Shown in pieces: positions 51,117 to 60,995 of a stretch of DNA of 64,000 bases (position 1 is the first letter of the stretch; every line of letters starts with the position of its first letter). The DNA lies in NCBI GenBank assembly GCA_021780105.1, contig JAJXZJ010000064.1:186001-250000 (forward strand). The letters run 5' to 3'. The notes below the pieces were generated by a model that did not search any database, was not told the DNA's origin, and worked only from the letters and a program-made list of their open reading frames with translations. Origin of the DNA: a bacterium. GTDB lineage: Bacteria > Verrucomicrobiota > Verrucomicrobiia > Limisphaerales > J093. Both the position numbers and the translations under genes were made by a program.

Positions 51117-51505
51117 TTAGTCGTAGTTCAACCGCAAGTCTGCCCGACGAGGGACGGGCGGCAGGGCCATGAAACCTGCCGCGCCAGCACGAAAGCCGAG
51201 GGAAAATTCCTCCCGTTCCGCGCCACCGCCGCGCTTGCGCTCAGTTTGCGTCGGGCGTGTTCACCCAGGATCCGTCGCATCGCCGCCGCCGCTGTGAAGA
51301 AGTGAGCGCCGCTCTGCCACCGCGGGCGCCCCAAGGCCGCCCGACGCAACCACGCTTCATGCGCCAGGACGGTGGCTTGGAGCGTGCGGCCGGCCGGTTC
51401 ATTGGCCAGCTTGTGGCGCGCCAACCGCCGCCGCTCCTGATAGACACTCGGCGGCGGCGGCGCCCCCCCCTTCCACCGCATTTACATTTGCGTCACATCC
51501 GCCAT
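51117..51505 (-). pseudogene. ECF sigma factor pseudogene (TIGR02999-like), several frameshifts
   Basis: Three frames together give an ECF sigma factor of the type common in Planctomycetes and Verrucomicrobia. From the ATG at 51505: MADVTQM, then after one missing base LNAVEGG and AAAAE; in another frame VYQERRRLARHKLANEPAGR, then TLQATVLAHEAWLRRAALGR and FFTAAAAMRRILGEHARRK; then after a further one-base shift ERKRGGGAEREEFSLGF. So the gene has at least two indels and a short deletion (between AAAAE and VYQE, where the LLPL part is missing) and lacks the whole sigma-4 half. Dead gene; it once may have served the adjacent region. Confidence 0.8.
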
Positions 51506-51597
51506 TCGTCTGAATGGCCTACAGCACGAGTCAAGCCGGCCCCGCCCTGGAACTCGTCACCGGGTGCTCGATTCATTATAGTTATCGCCGGTCGAAA

Positions 51598-53952
51598 ATG
51601 ACCATGAAAACCAACATCATGCCTGGGCTTGCCAATTCGCTGTTGCTGTTGCTTTGCCTGTCCGGGCCAGCGTGGGGCGGTGCCGCGCAAGGCCAGCCTC
51701 TGCCGGGCACCGCACTGCTGACGATGGAAGGCGATATCGCGTCGAACATGGTGGCAGGAGTCCATCGGTTCCTGCTGCGCCAGCTTGACGAGTCGGGGGC
51801 GGAGCAGGCGCAGCGCCCGCCCAGAGATTTTTCCTCCGTGCAGGCTTACGACCGGTCTCTGGCCACCCGCCGGCAGCGCCTGGCGCATATCCTCGGTGTG
51901 CGCGACCAGCGAGCCGGAAAAGTGGAGCCCGAACTGATGGCCACACCCACCCTCCCGGCCCTCCGCGGGCGTGGACGGGACTATGAGGCATTCGCGGTGC
52001 GCTGGCCGGCATTCAGCGACGTAACTGGCGAAGGATTACTGCTTACGCCGACTGGTCGCGCACCCATCGCCAATGTCGTCGCCATTCCGGATGCCGACCA
52101 GACCCCGGAGCAACTCGCCGGATTAACCGACGGCATTGCGTCCGAGAGCCAGTTCGCGCGCCGCCTGGCCGAGAGCGGGTGCCGGGTAATCATTCCGGCG
52201 TTGATCAGCCGGCACATGGACCCTGAACAAAAGCTTTCCCCGCGAGAGTTCATTTATCGGCCAGCCTACGAACTGGGCCGGCACGTCATCGGTTACGAGA
52301 TCGAGAAAGTGCTGGCGGCCATAGACTGGATGACCACCGAAAGCACGAATTCGGAAATCAAGACTGGCGTGATCGGCTGGGGCGAGGGCGGGATGCTGGC
52401 GTTTTACGCGGCCGCGCTTGACCCGCGGATCACGGCGACGTGCGTCAGCGGATATTTCGACGAACGCCGCAAAGTGATCTGGCAGCAACCGGTGACGCGC
52501 AACATTTTTGGGTTGCTCGAGGAATTCGGTGACGCGGAGGTGGCGGCGATGATTCCGCCCCGCCATTTGATCATCGAAGCCGCCCAAGGTCCGGAAGTAA
52601 CAATGCCCGGCGGCAACGCCTATACCTCGTCGCAACGTGGCATCGGCGCGCCGGGAATCCTCACCTCGCCCACGTTGGCTGACGTCCGTGCAGAATTTGA
52701 ACGCGCGCATGCATTGGTGGCCCGCTTGCACCCCGCGCCGCAGTGGCAGTTGGTGGTGAGTGGCGACGGTGGACAAGGGCCATTTGGCAGCCTGGCGGCT
52801 TTGAGCGCGTTCTTGAACGCCCTGGCAAACAGCGCCCGCGTTGTGCCGGAAGGTCCGGCGCCGGACAATCTGTGGCCTGGCTTCGACCCGGCGGCGCGCC
52901 AAGCCCGGCAGTTGCACGAGTTGGATCGCCATGATCAGTGGCTCCTGACCGAAAGCCAGTTCACGCGCCAGAAGTTCCTGACCAAGCTCGACACGTCATC
53001 GCCGGAGAAATTCCGCCAGAGTGCCGAATGGTATCGCAATTACTTCTACCGCCAAGTGATTGGCCAGTTTGATGAATCCCTGCTGCCGCCTCATCCGCAT
53101 TCACGGTTGATATACGACCGTCCCCAATGGACCGGCTACGAGGTCGTGCTCGATGTGTTCCCGGACGTGATTGCCAACGGAATTCTGCTGTTGCCCAAGG
53201 ACCTCAAACCCGGCGAACGACGGCCGGTCGTCGTCTGCCAGCATGGTTTGGAGGGCCGTCCGGAAGACACGATAACAGGCGACAGCCAATACTATCATAA
53301 TTTCGCCGCGAGGCTGTGCGACCAAGGCTTCATCACCTTCTCGCCGCAAGGGCTGTTCATTTTCGAAGACGGCTTCCGCGTCCTTCAGCGCATGGCCAAT
53401 CCGCTGGGCAAGACCCTGTTCTCCATCATGGTGCCCCAGCAGCAGCAGATCACCGACTGGCTCAAAACGCTGCCGTTTGTTGACCCGGCGCGGATCGGCT
53501 TCTACGGGCTGAGTTACGGCGGCAAAACCGCGATGCGCGTGCCGGCGCTGGTGACCAACTATTGCCTGTCCATTTGCTCCGGTGACTTCAACGACTGGGT
53601 GTGGAAATGCGCTTCGACCCGCAGCCCCTACAGTTACGTCCGGCTGCCCGAATATGAAATCTTCGAGTTCGACCTCGGCAGCACCTTCAACTACGCCGAG
53701 ATGGCGGCGCTCATTGCCTCGCGCCCCTTCATGGTGGAGCGCGGCCACCGCGATGGGGTGGCGCCGGACGACCGGGTGGCCTCCGAATTTGCCAAGGTGC
53801 GCTTTCTCTACGAGTCACGCTTGGGACTTCGCGACCAATGCGCGATCGAGTGGTTCAACGGTCCGCATGAAATACACGGGGTCGGCACATTCGAGTTTCT
53901 CCACGAACATCTGGATTGGCCGCCGGGCGCCTCGCATGGTCTTGCGCCGTAA
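51598..53952 (+). CDS. Secreted protein with two alpha/beta-hydrolase domains (dienelactone hydrolase/acetyl xylan esterase-like)
   Basis: 784 residues from the ATG at 51598 (one two codons later is equally possible). Signal peptide: LANSLLLLLCLSGPAWG. The first hydrolase-like domain, about 110-400, has KTGVIGWGEGGMLAFYAAAL, where the nucleophile elbow carries Glu263 instead of Ser, so it is probably inactive. The second, about 480-780, has RPVVVCQHGLEGRP, GFYGLSYGGKTAMRVP with Ser639 in the elbow, and a late HEIHG (catalytic His). It may be an esterase acting on acetylated or other plant polysaccharides, which agrees with the other hydrolases in the window. The gene stands downstream of a sigma factor remnant and convergent with the sialate-O-acetylesterase-like gene. 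Confidence 0.85.
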   Translation: MTMKTNIMPGLANSLLLLLCLSGPAWGGAAQGQPLPGTALLTMEGDIASNMVAGVHRFLLRQLDESGAEQAQRPPRDFSSVQAYDRSLATRRQRLAHILGVRDQRAGKVEPELMATPTLPALRGRGRDYEAFAVRWPAFSDVTGEGLLLTPTGRAPIANVVAIPDADQTPEQLAGLTDGIASESQFARRLAESGCRVIIPALISRHMDPEQKLSPREFIYRPAYELGRHVIGYEIEKVLAAIDWMTTESTNSEIKTGVIGWGEGGMLAFYAAALDPRITATCVSGYFDERRKVIWQQPVTRNIFGLLEEFGDAEVAAMIPPRHLIIEAAQGPEVTMPGGNAYTSSQRGIGAPGILTSPTLADVRAEFERAHALVARLHPAPQWQLVVSGDGGQGPFGSLAALSAFLNALANSARVVPEGPAPDNLWPGFDPAARQARQLHELDRHDQWLLTESQFTRQKFLTKLDTSSPEKFRQSAEWYRNYFYRQVIGQFDESLLPPHPHSRLIYDRPQWTGYEVVLDVFPDVIANGILLLPKDLKPGERRPVVVCQHGLEGRPEDTITGDSQYYHNFAARLCDQGFITFSPQGLFIFEDGFRVLQRMANPLGKTLFSIMVPQQQQITDWLKTLPFVDPARIGFYGLSYGGKTAMRVPALVTNYCLSICSGDFNDWVWKCASTRSPYSYVRLPEYEIFEFDLGSTFNYAEMAALIASRPFMVERGHRDGVAPDDRVASEFAKVRFLYESRLGLRDQCAIEWFNGPHEIHGVGTFEFLHEHLDWPPGASHGLAP

Positions 53953-54093
53953 CGCGGTTTCATTTCGCACACGCGGGAACGGATTGCACGCGCATCGCCA
54001 CGAAATCCGGAACTTCGACTGGCGGCCGGTCGGTGTCGAATGCCGTCTTGTTCAATGCAGCCGACGCCGACGGCTGGCGCGGGCGCGGCACGC

Positions 54094-56325
54094 CTACTTG
54101 CAGCGGACCAGCACGCGCAGGCGCTTCATGGGATAGGACCCGGCGTTGGCGGCGAACGTCCAGTCCGGATTATCCTTGGGCTGGTTGCCGATGCCGAGGT
54201 CGGCCCGGCTGCCTTCCTTCCAGTGGTTCACGGCGAAGAGCGTCTGGCGGGCGTTATGGTTGTGAACCTGCATGCACCCATAGCCATCGGGCGGGTCAGT
54301 GGGTTCGTCGCCGAAGTCATAGGTATCGCTGGAGGCGTTGGGCACGTTTGCACTGTTGGCCGTGCCGTAATTGTTTGGCCAAAACTCAATGTTCCCGCCG
54401 GCCAGGTTGGTGCCGGTGACGATGCCCTGCACGTTGGAATAAACGTCCAGGTTCGCCACGTTTTGCTGGAAGTGGGCGCCCGAGGCCAACGTCGGCACGC
54501 CGAGTTGATCCAGTTTGTCCGTGAAGGCGTCCATCGAGACATAGACGTATTGGGTTCTTCCGTCGGCAACTTGCAGCTCCAGGAAATAGGCGACGCGGTC
54601 GAACGGCTTGTGGATCCTGCCGCTGTTGTCCACGTCGCAGGTGATGTTCGGGCCGAGTCTGTTCAGATCGAGGTCATAGACGAGTTGATAATTTTTGGCC
54701 TCGGGGACGTGCATGACCAGCAGATCACGTTTGGGCACATTCCCCGCGCGGAAGGCGCCGGCGGGCAGGCCTTCGGCGTTCATCAGGTTCGGCTCCGCCA
54801 ACATGCTCCAGGCAAAACGCATCGCGACCGGGCGCTTCACGCTTGGGGCCGAAAGCACCACCGTCGAGCCGTCAATGCGGACCTCGGCGGGCATCCAGCC
54901 GCCTTCATCAGCGTCAATGATTTCAAACCAGTTCAGCGGTTTGCCGTCGCGGCTGGCGAGTCCGCCGCCCACGTGGTCAAAGCTCACGCGCAGCGTGTCG
55001 CCCGCGATGATCATCGCTTTGAAGGTCGGTCCGCAATACACGAGGTTCGACTCGCCGTAAGTCTTGGCCAACGCCCACAACGCCAGACGATGTCCCACGT
55101 CCTGCTTGTCGGTCGGGTGGATGTCCTTGAGGTTGCCAATGTCGTTGACGACGACCATGCCTGTGTTGGGAATGGCCTGCGCGGCGGTTTGCGCCTCCCA
55201 TAACTCGGCAGTCGTCTCCGGATTGCCGCCGTAGTTGAACGGCGCGATTTGCACGAAATAGAAGGGGAAATCGCCCTCGCCCCAAAGCTGGCGCCAGCCG
55301 TTGAGGAGCGCCTTCATGCGGTCGGCGTAAACCATCCCGTCACCGTCGTTGGATTCGCCCTGATACCAGATGACCCCGCGCATGGCGAAAGGAATGAGCG
55401 GCTGGATCATCCCATTGAACAGCGCCGTTGCGTCCTGCACGTCGTGGGGTGGAAGCAGCTCGGTCGGGAACGTCGGCATCGTGGGCACGAGTTCGCGCTG
55501 CGTGAGGGCTTTTCGAGCCGCATCCAGCCAGCGCTCCGTTTCGTCGAGGGTCTGTTCCAGGCGCTGCTGGTGGAGCGGGGTGCGCGGATCAGCCAGTTGC
55601 ACCAGTTCAGAGTCATGTTTCAGCGACGGCACCGAAGCGAACCCCTCGGGCGGCGTCCAGGGCTGGATGCGTGTGCCGCCCCAGTCGGCGTCAATCAAAC
55701 CGACCGGCACGCCCAGCTTCTGATGCAACTCGCGGCCGAAGAAGTAGCCGACGGCGGAGAATCCATCCCAGCCGCCTTCCGCGACGGTCTGGGGCGAGCA
55801 CACCTTCCAGACGCCGTCCATGTCGTCCTGCGGCGTCGGCGTCCAGCGATTGGGCACCATGAGCAACCGGATATTGGGGTAGTTGGCGGCGGCAATTTCC
55901 TCCTTGGCGTTGCGGCATCGGCCGATCCCGAACTCCATGTTCGATTGCCCGGAGCAGAGCCACACCTCGCCGATCATCACGTCGTCACAGCGCACAGTGC
56001 TCGAACCGCTGACAGTGAGCGTGCAGGGGCCGCCCGCTTTCATGGCGGGCAACACCGCCTTCCACTCGCCGCGATCGTTGGCCCGGACCTCGCAGCGTTC
56101 GGAGGCCAGTTGGACTTTGATCGTCTCGTTGGGGTCCGCCCATCCCCAAATGACCAGCGGCTTCTCCCGTTGCAGGACCATGTGGCTGGCGAACACCTTG
56201 GGCAGCCGGACTTCCGCCTGGAGCGATGGACTGAAGCCGCCTCCGGCCATCAGCAGGGCGGTCAGCGCATACATAATCCAAACGGGCCGCACGCCTCGCC
56301 GATTTTTCATTTTCATGAATTGCAT
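54094..56325 (-). CDS. Sialate O-acetylesterase-like SGNH hydrolase, secreted
   Basis: 743 residues. A leader with WIMYALTALLMAGGGFSPS, then the N-terminal beta domain (LPKVFASHMVLQREKPLVIW, WGWADPNETIKVQL), and the SASA esterase domain with VWLCSGQSNMEFG (Ser128), GVIWYQGESNDGDG and NLKDIHPTDKQDVGHRLALW (Asp and His of the triad). The last 150 residues (ITCDVDNSGRIHKPFDRVAY and on) are an additional beta domain. Such enzymes take acetyl groups off sialic acids or, in plant-degrading bacteria, off xylan and pectin; the latter fits this window. Three Met codons at the start (56325, 56316, 56310) are alternatives. Convergent with the tandem hydrolase gene. Confidence 0.92.
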   Translation of the reverse strand: MQFMKMKNRRGVRPVWIMYALTALLMAGGGFSPSLQAEVRLPKVFASHMVLQREKPLVIWGWADPNETIKVQLASERCEVRANDRGEWKAVLPAMKAGGPCTLTVSGSSTVRCDDVMIGEVWLCSGQSNMEFGIGRCRNAKEEIAAANYPNIRLLMVPNRWTPTPQDDMDGVWKVCSPQTVAEGGWDGFSAVGYFFGRELHQKLGVPVGLIDADWGGTRIQPWTPPEGFASVPSLKHDSELVQLADPRTPLHQQRLEQTLDETERWLDAARKALTQRELVPTMPTFPTELLPPHDVQDATALFNGMIQPLIPFAMRGVIWYQGESNDGDGMVYADRMKALLNGWRQLWGEGDFPFYFVQIAPFNYGGNPETTAELWEAQTAAQAIPNTGMVVVNDIGNLKDIHPTDKQDVGHRLALWALAKTYGESNLVYCGPTFKAMIIAGDTLRVSFDHVGGGLASRDGKPLNWFEIIDADEGGWMPAEVRIDGSTVVLSAPSVKRPVAMRFAWSMLAEPNLMNAEGLPAGAFRAGNVPKRDLLVMHVPEAKNYQLVYDLDLNRLGPNITCDVDNSGRIHKPFDRVAYFLELQVADGRTQYVYVSMDAFTDKLDQLGVPTLASGAHFQQNVANLDVYSNVQGIVTGTNLAGGNIEFWPNNYGTANSANVPNASSDTYDFGDEPTDPPDGYGCMQVHNHNARQTLFAVNHWKEGSRADLGIGNQPKDNPDWTFAANAGSYPMKRLRVLVRCK

Positions 56326-56612
56326 CGCTGCTTTGACGAAAACGCGCGGACGGTCTTCAAGCGGAATCCGTCTGACAGACAGGAAAGCCCGGCTGAAACG
56401 TCGCTTCCCCTACGTGAACCGGGTGATGTTTCATTTCCAAGACAACTTGAAACGGCCCCGGCCTTGCGGCCCAACGGGCGCAACGACACGTAAAGGATGT
56501 TTCCTTGAAACCCCGGAACGACTTTTCTGCGAGTGGTGGGTTGAGGGGCATCGGACCGATGCTTCACGCTTTACCGAAAATTGACCACCACGGACGTGGG
56601 AGGCCTGATCTG

Positions 56613-57080
56613 CTAGAGTTTCGCGATTTCGTCCCGCAGCGGCTCCAGGTCCGGATCATCGAGCGCCATCGCTTTCATGTGCCCGGGGTCGCCCAGCGCC
56701 AGCGCCCTTTTGAACCACCGCCGCGCCTCCGCGAGCCGGCCCAGCTGGCATTCGTAGCACGCCAGATTGTAACGGATGAGGGTCTCCGCAGGGAACCGGT
56801 CCGCCGCGGGCAAAAGCAGATCCCTGGCTTCCGGGGTGCGCTTCAATTCGTGGAGCGCAAATGAACGGTGAATCCAGCCAAACGGCCGCTCCGGCACGAC
56901 GTTGACGAGGGATTGGGCGATCTGAACGCAGGCGGCCCAATCCTTCGCCTTGGCGCAGAGGTGCCAGCGGACTTCCTGCACGGCGGGATGCAGTTGGTTG
57001 GCTGGCGTGATGCGTTCCAGTTCCGCGTTGGCTTCGGTGGCGGAAAGATGAAAACTATCGGGCGGTCGCAGCTTCTTCAC
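56613..57080 (-). CDS. Small tetratricopeptide-repeat protein
   Basis: About 155 residues from a GTG at 57080; the exact start is uncertain because the frame is open much further upstream, over the YjbQ gene on the other strand. TPR-like helices: VQEVRWHLCAKAKDWAACVQ, PFGWIHRSFALHELKRTPEA and TLIRYNLACYECQLGRLAEA, ending DDPDLEPLRDEIAKL, a typical end for this kind of stand-alone TPR protein in Verrucomicrobia. Probably cytoplasmic, mediating protein contacts. Divergent from yjbQ with about 170 bases between. Confidence 0.8.
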   Translation of the reverse strand: MKKLRPPDSFHLSATEANAELERITPANQLHPAVQEVRWHLCAKAKDWAACVQIAQSLVNVVPERPFGWIHRSFALHELKRTPEARDLLLPAADRFPAETLIRYNLACYECQLGRLAEARRWFKRALALGDPGHMKAMALDDPDLEPLRDEIAKL

Positions 57081-57249
57081 GTTGGCAGTGTTGGGAAGAT
57101 TATTGGTGCCGATCCCGGCTGTGGCAATACCGATTTGCGGTGTCGTGCCAGTCCCAAGCCGCCTCGACAGACAATGAGAATCTGCGTTGGGGGAATGATT
57201 GGATTTCCCGATATTGCTCGGAGACGCCAAAAATGGCATACCCGGCCGC

Positions 57250-57669
<420 letters not shown>

Positions 57670-57710
57670 GCGGCGGGAAAAACCACGGTTTGCCGGCGAC
57701 GGCAAGCCGC

Positions 57711-58484
57711 TCAGGCAGCCTCGATTTCGCGTAACTGCACGACCTGCACTGGATCGAACCAGACCACTTGATCTTCTCTTTCCAACGCGAGGCGACCGGC
57801 AGCGTCCACGCCTTGAAACCAGCCGGTGGCCCTTGCGCCACCGAGGTCCAATTCCACGCGACGCGGCCCGCCCCAAAGCGCATTCACAGCCGGCAGCAAC
57901 ACCGCGAATCCGTCCTTGTCCATCGCCGCATGCACGTGACGCAATGCCGCCAGCAACCGGCCTGTCAACGCCGTGAGATCAGGCACCGGGGCAACCATGT
58001 CCGCCAGCCGCACCGTCGTGCCGCGCAGGGAATCGTCGGCGAATTCCGGCGTGTTGGTGACATTGATGCCGATGCCGGCGACCGCCAGACCCGGTTGGAA
58101 ACAATCGAGCAACAGCCCGGCGAGTTTCCGGTCGCGCACCAGCACGTCGTTCGGCCAACGCAGTCGCACCTCCGTCACCCCAAGAGCGGCGACCGTTTCG
58201 GCGACGGCCAGGCCAACGGCGAGTGGCAACGCCCGCCAGCGAGTGGCATCACCAGGCGTGGGCAGGACGGCGGAAAGCCACAAGCCGCCACGGTCAGAAA
58301 TCCACGGACGACGCCAGCGGCCGCGGCCGGCGGTCTGGGAATCGGCGCGCACCGCGTGCCAGGCGGGCAAGGCCGCGGCGGCATCGTTGGTGGACGCCAC
58401 CGTGGCGCATTCATGCAGGGTCCAGCCGGTCACCGCGGTGCATGCCGCTGGCGTGCTCTCCAGCGTGGTTTCGTTGGGAGGCAT
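57711..58484 (-). CDS. birA: Biotin-[acetyl-CoA-carboxylase] ligase, catalytic-only
   Basis: 257 residues without the N-terminal DNA-binding domain, so not a repressor. DSQTAGRGRWRRPWISDRGG is the biotinyl-AMP site (GRGRWRR in place of the common GRGRRGR), with RLRWPNDVLVRDRKLAGLLL (catalytic Lys) and VAGIGINVTNTPEF. A C-terminal SH3-like domain ends the protein. It attaches biotin to carrier proteins such as the one encoded 54 bases upstream, so it fits as the last gene of the methylmalonyl-CoA operon on this strand. Confidence 0.94.
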   Translation of the reverse strand: MPPNETTLESTPAACTAVTGWTLHECATVASTNDAAAALPAWHAVRADSQTAGRGRWRRPWISDRGGLWLSAVLPTPGDATRWRALPLAVGLAVAETVAALGVTEVRLRWPNDVLVRDRKLAGLLLDCFQPGLAVAGIGINVTNTPEFADDSLRGTTVRLADMVAPVPDLTALTGRLLAALRHVHAAMDKDGFAVLLPAVNALWGGPRRVELDLGGARATGWFQGVDAAGRLALEREDQVVWFDPVQVVQLREIEAA

Positions 58485-58538
58485 GGCCCGACGGAGGCAG
58501 CGCCGGCCAACGCAAAGTGCGGTCGGCGCCGAAGCGGC

Positions 58539-58886
58539 CTAAGCAAGGGTGACCAGCACCTGGTTTTCGGCCACGGCGTCGCCGACGACCACCTTGACCT
58601 CGGCGACCGTGCCCGCCCGTGGCGCGAGAATGTTCGTGTTCATCTTCATCGCTTCGAGTGTGACGACGTGCTCGTTTTCTTTCACGGCCTGGCCCGGCTT
58701 GACCAGCACTTCGACCACGCGGCCGGCGAGCGGCGCGGGCACGTCACCGGGACCAGCGACCTTGGGGGCGGGAGCGGCCGGCGCCGGGGCGGGGACCGGC
58801 ACCGCGGTGGCGGCGGGCGTGTCCAGCACTTCCACCAGCACATCGTATTGCCGGCCGTCAATCGTGATCAGGAGTCGCTTCGTCAT
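58539..58886 (-). CDS. Biotin carrier protein (biotinyl domain)
   Basis: 115 residues. An N-terminal segment (TKRLLITIDGRQYDVLVEVL) resembles the start of MmdC/transcarboxylase 1.3S subunits. An Ala/Pro-rich linker (about 30-50) leads to the biotinyl domain with HVVTLEAMKMNTNILAP, where the Lys of EAMKM is biotinylated, and the end VAENQVLVTLA. It shuttles the carboxyl group in a carboxylase or decarboxylase reaction with the carboxyltransferase two genes upstream. Start at the ATG at 58886; the frame continues upstream only through the preceding gene in another reading frame. Confidence 0.93.
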   Translation of the reverse strand: MTKRLLITIDGRQYDVLVEVLDTPAATAVPVPAPAPAAPAPKVAGPGDVPAPLAGRVVEVLVKPGQAVKENEHVVTLEAMKMNTNILAPRAGTVAEVKVVVGDAVAENQVLVTLA

Positions 58887-58909
58887 GGGCGTAAATTGGT
58901 TGGTTTTTA

Positions 58910-59305
58910 CTAGCGGACTTTGTGGGAGGAGAACAGTTGCACGCGGCCTTCCAAGGCCCAGGTGTTGACGGGCGCCACGAATGGCCAGGCGGAGGGCGCC
59001 GGGCCGGTCACCGGCTGGACCGCGAGAATGCGGTGCGGCTCCGGCAACGCGGCGGCCACGGCGGCCGCGATGGTAACGGCGAGCTCGTCGCCGAGCCTGC
59101 TGTCTTCCGGCGCGGCAATCGCTTCGGCGCTCAGCACGCGCCGGGCGGCGGCCGCATACGTGCGCGGGGTGAACTCGCCGCAGTAGGCCGTGCCGGCCAC
59201 CGCCGGGAAACCGCCGGCGGCGGGCGGGTAGCGATGGCAGCGGCCGGTGCCGGCGGCGCCGGGTTCGGCTTCCCACCAGAGACAAAACTCACAACTCAGT
59301 TGCAT
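58910..59305 (-). CDS. Small OadG/MmdD-like subunit with Cys-rich N-terminus
   Basis: 131 residues. N-terminal part: SCEFCLWWEAEPGAAGTGRC, then a second pair region TAYCGEF, a likely zinc- or Fe-S-binding Cys arrangement (CxxC ... C ... C). The second half (LGDELAVTIAAAVAAALPEP, later NTWALEGRVQLFSSHKVR) fits the C-terminal part of delta/gamma subunits of methylmalonyl-CoA and oxaloacetate decarboxylases, which end with a similar Trp...Gly-Arg motif. In those enzymes the N-terminus is a membrane helix; here it is soluble and Cys-rich. It lies between the carboxyltransferase and the biotin carrier, exactly where mmdD would be. The identification is by motif and context only. Confidence 0.65.
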   Translation of the reverse strand: MQLSCEFCLWWEAEPGAAGTGRCHRYPPAAGGFPAVAGTAYCGEFTPRTYAAAARRVLSAEAIAAPEDSRLGDELAVTIAAAVAAALPEPHRILAVQPVTGPAPSAWPFVAPVNTWALEGRVQLFSSHKVR

Positions 59306-59385
59306 AACATGAGATCGTTGACGGGCATTTCACACGGCCGGCCGGCCGCGGGCAAGCCTGCGATGCCAGCCGGCCGCATGGTGGA

Positions 59386-60939
59386 TCAGAGCGGAATCGT
59401 GCCGTGTTTCTTGGGCGGCCGGGTTTCGCGTTTGGACAGAGTGTTGCGCAGGGCCATGGCCACCACGCCGCGGGTTTCGGCCGGCTCGATCACGTCGGTG
59501 ATCATGTTGCGGGCCGCGGCTTCGTAAGGCGAACAGAACTTGTCGCGGTATTCGTTGACAAGTTCCGCTTCCCGGGCCTTGGCGTCTTTGGCGGCGGTGA
59601 TTTCCTTGCGGTAAAGAATTTTCACCGCGCCCTCCGCGCCCATGACGGCGATTTCGGCCGTCGGCCAGGCGAACACCATGTCCGCGCCCATGTCCTGACT
59701 GCACATGGCCAGATAGGCGCCGCCGTAGGCCTTGCGCATGATGACGGTGATCTTCGGCACGGTGGCGGCCGCGTAGGCGAACAGCATTTTTGCGCCGTGG
59801 CGGATGATGCCACCGCGCTCCTGCTGCAAGCCGGGCAGGAAACCGGGCACGTCCACCAGCGTGACGATGGGGATGTTGAAGACGTTGCAGAACCGGATGA
59901 AGCGCGACGCCTTGTCCGCGGCATCAATGTCGAGCGTGCCGGCCTTGACCGACGGTTCGTTGGCGACAACGCCGCAGACAATGCCCTGGATGCGGGCAAA
60001 CCCGATGATCATGTTCTTCGCAAAATCCTTCATGACCTCGAGGAAGTCCGCGTTGTCCACCAGCCGGCCGATGACCGCGTGGGCGTTCAACGGCTGCTTG
60101 GTGCTGGGCGGCACGAGGTTGTTCATTTCCGGATCCGGCGTCATGTCCACCTGCGGCGTCGGGCGGTGCGGCGGATCCTGGACGTTGTTCGACGGGAGGA
60201 ACGAGAGGAGCTTGCGTGCGATGGCGATGGCGTCCTGGTCGTTGTCCGCGACGAAATGAATGTTGCCGCTGACCGAGGCGTGGGCGTCGGCGCTGCCCAC
60301 CTCTTCCATCGTGCATTTCTGGCCGGTGGCGGCCTTGATGACCTCCGGGCCGCAGATGAACATGTTCGCGGAATTGCGGACCATGATCAGGAAGTCCATC
60401 AACGCCGGCGAATACGCCGCGCCGCCGGCGCACGGCCCGGCGATGACGGCGATCTGCGGGACGACACCCGAGACGAGGACATTGCGGAAAAACACCTGGC
60501 CATAGCCGGAGAGCGATTCGACGCCCTCCTGGATGCGTGCGCCACCGGAGTCGTTGAAGCCGACGATCGGCAGCCCCGCCTTGAGCGCGTAGTCCATCAT
60601 TTCAGCGATTTTTTTGGCGTGAACGCGGCCCAGCGCGCCGCCGCCGACCGTGAAGTCCTGGCTGAACGACGCCACCGGCCGGCCGTCCACCAGACCCACA
60701 CCGGTGATGACGCCGTCGGTGGGCATGGGTTTGTCGGCCATGCCGAAGTTGTGGCATTCGTGCTGGGCGTGCAGGCCGATCTCCTGGAACGAGCCAGGTT
60801 GATACAAGCCGTCCAGCCGGTCGCGGGCAGTCAGCAAGCCCTTTTGGCGGCGGGCGGCGAGCTTGTCCTCCCCGCCGCCGGCACGGGCGACGGCGCGGCG
60901 GTCCTTCAGGTCCTTGAGCAGTTTGGGATCAATGGCCAT
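59386..60939 (-). CDS. Acyl-CoA carboxyltransferase (propionyl/methylmalonyl-CoA type)
   Basis: 517 residues, the usual size of MmdA and of propionyl-CoA carboxylase beta. N-terminal crotonase-like half: ARDRLDGLYQPGSFQEIGLH, FNDSGGARIQEGVESLSGYG and AGPCAGGAAYSPALMDF; C-terminal half: VDVPGFLPGLQQERGGIIRH, RKAYGGAYLAMCSQDM and WPTAEIAVMGAEGAVKILYR. It moves CO2 between (S)-methylmalonyl-CoA and biotin. With no biotin carboxylase in the window, it may work as part of a decarboxylase or transcarboxylase, or use a carboxylase encoded elsewhere. Start at the ATG at 60939 (AIDPKLLKDLKDRRAVARAG). It follows the epimerase gene by 56 bases. Confidence 0.94.
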   Translation of the reverse strand: MAIDPKLLKDLKDRRAVARAGGGEDKLAARRQKGLLTARDRLDGLYQPGSFQEIGLHAQHECHNFGMADKPMPTDGVITGVGLVDGRPVASFSQDFTVGGGALGRVHAKKIAEMMDYALKAGLPIVGFNDSGGARIQEGVESLSGYGQVFFRNVLVSGVVPQIAVIAGPCAGGAAYSPALMDFLIMVRNSANMFICGPEVIKAATGQKCTMEEVGSADAHASVSGNIHFVADNDQDAIAIARKLLSFLPSNNVQDPPHRPTPQVDMTPDPEMNNLVPPSTKQPLNAHAVIGRLVDNADFLEVMKDFAKNMIIGFARIQGIVCGVVANEPSVKAGTLDIDAADKASRFIRFCNVFNIPIVTLVDVPGFLPGLQQERGGIIRHGAKMLFAYAAATVPKITVIMRKAYGGAYLAMCSQDMGADMVFAWPTAEIAVMGAEGAVKILYRKEITAAKDAKAREAELVNEYRDKFCSPYEAAARNMITDVIEPAETRGVVAMALRNTLSKRETRPPKKHGTIPL

Positions 60940-60995
60940 AGCATCAAATGGAAGAATGATTGGCTTCGGTCTTGGGGAAACGTCGCACGGAACAC

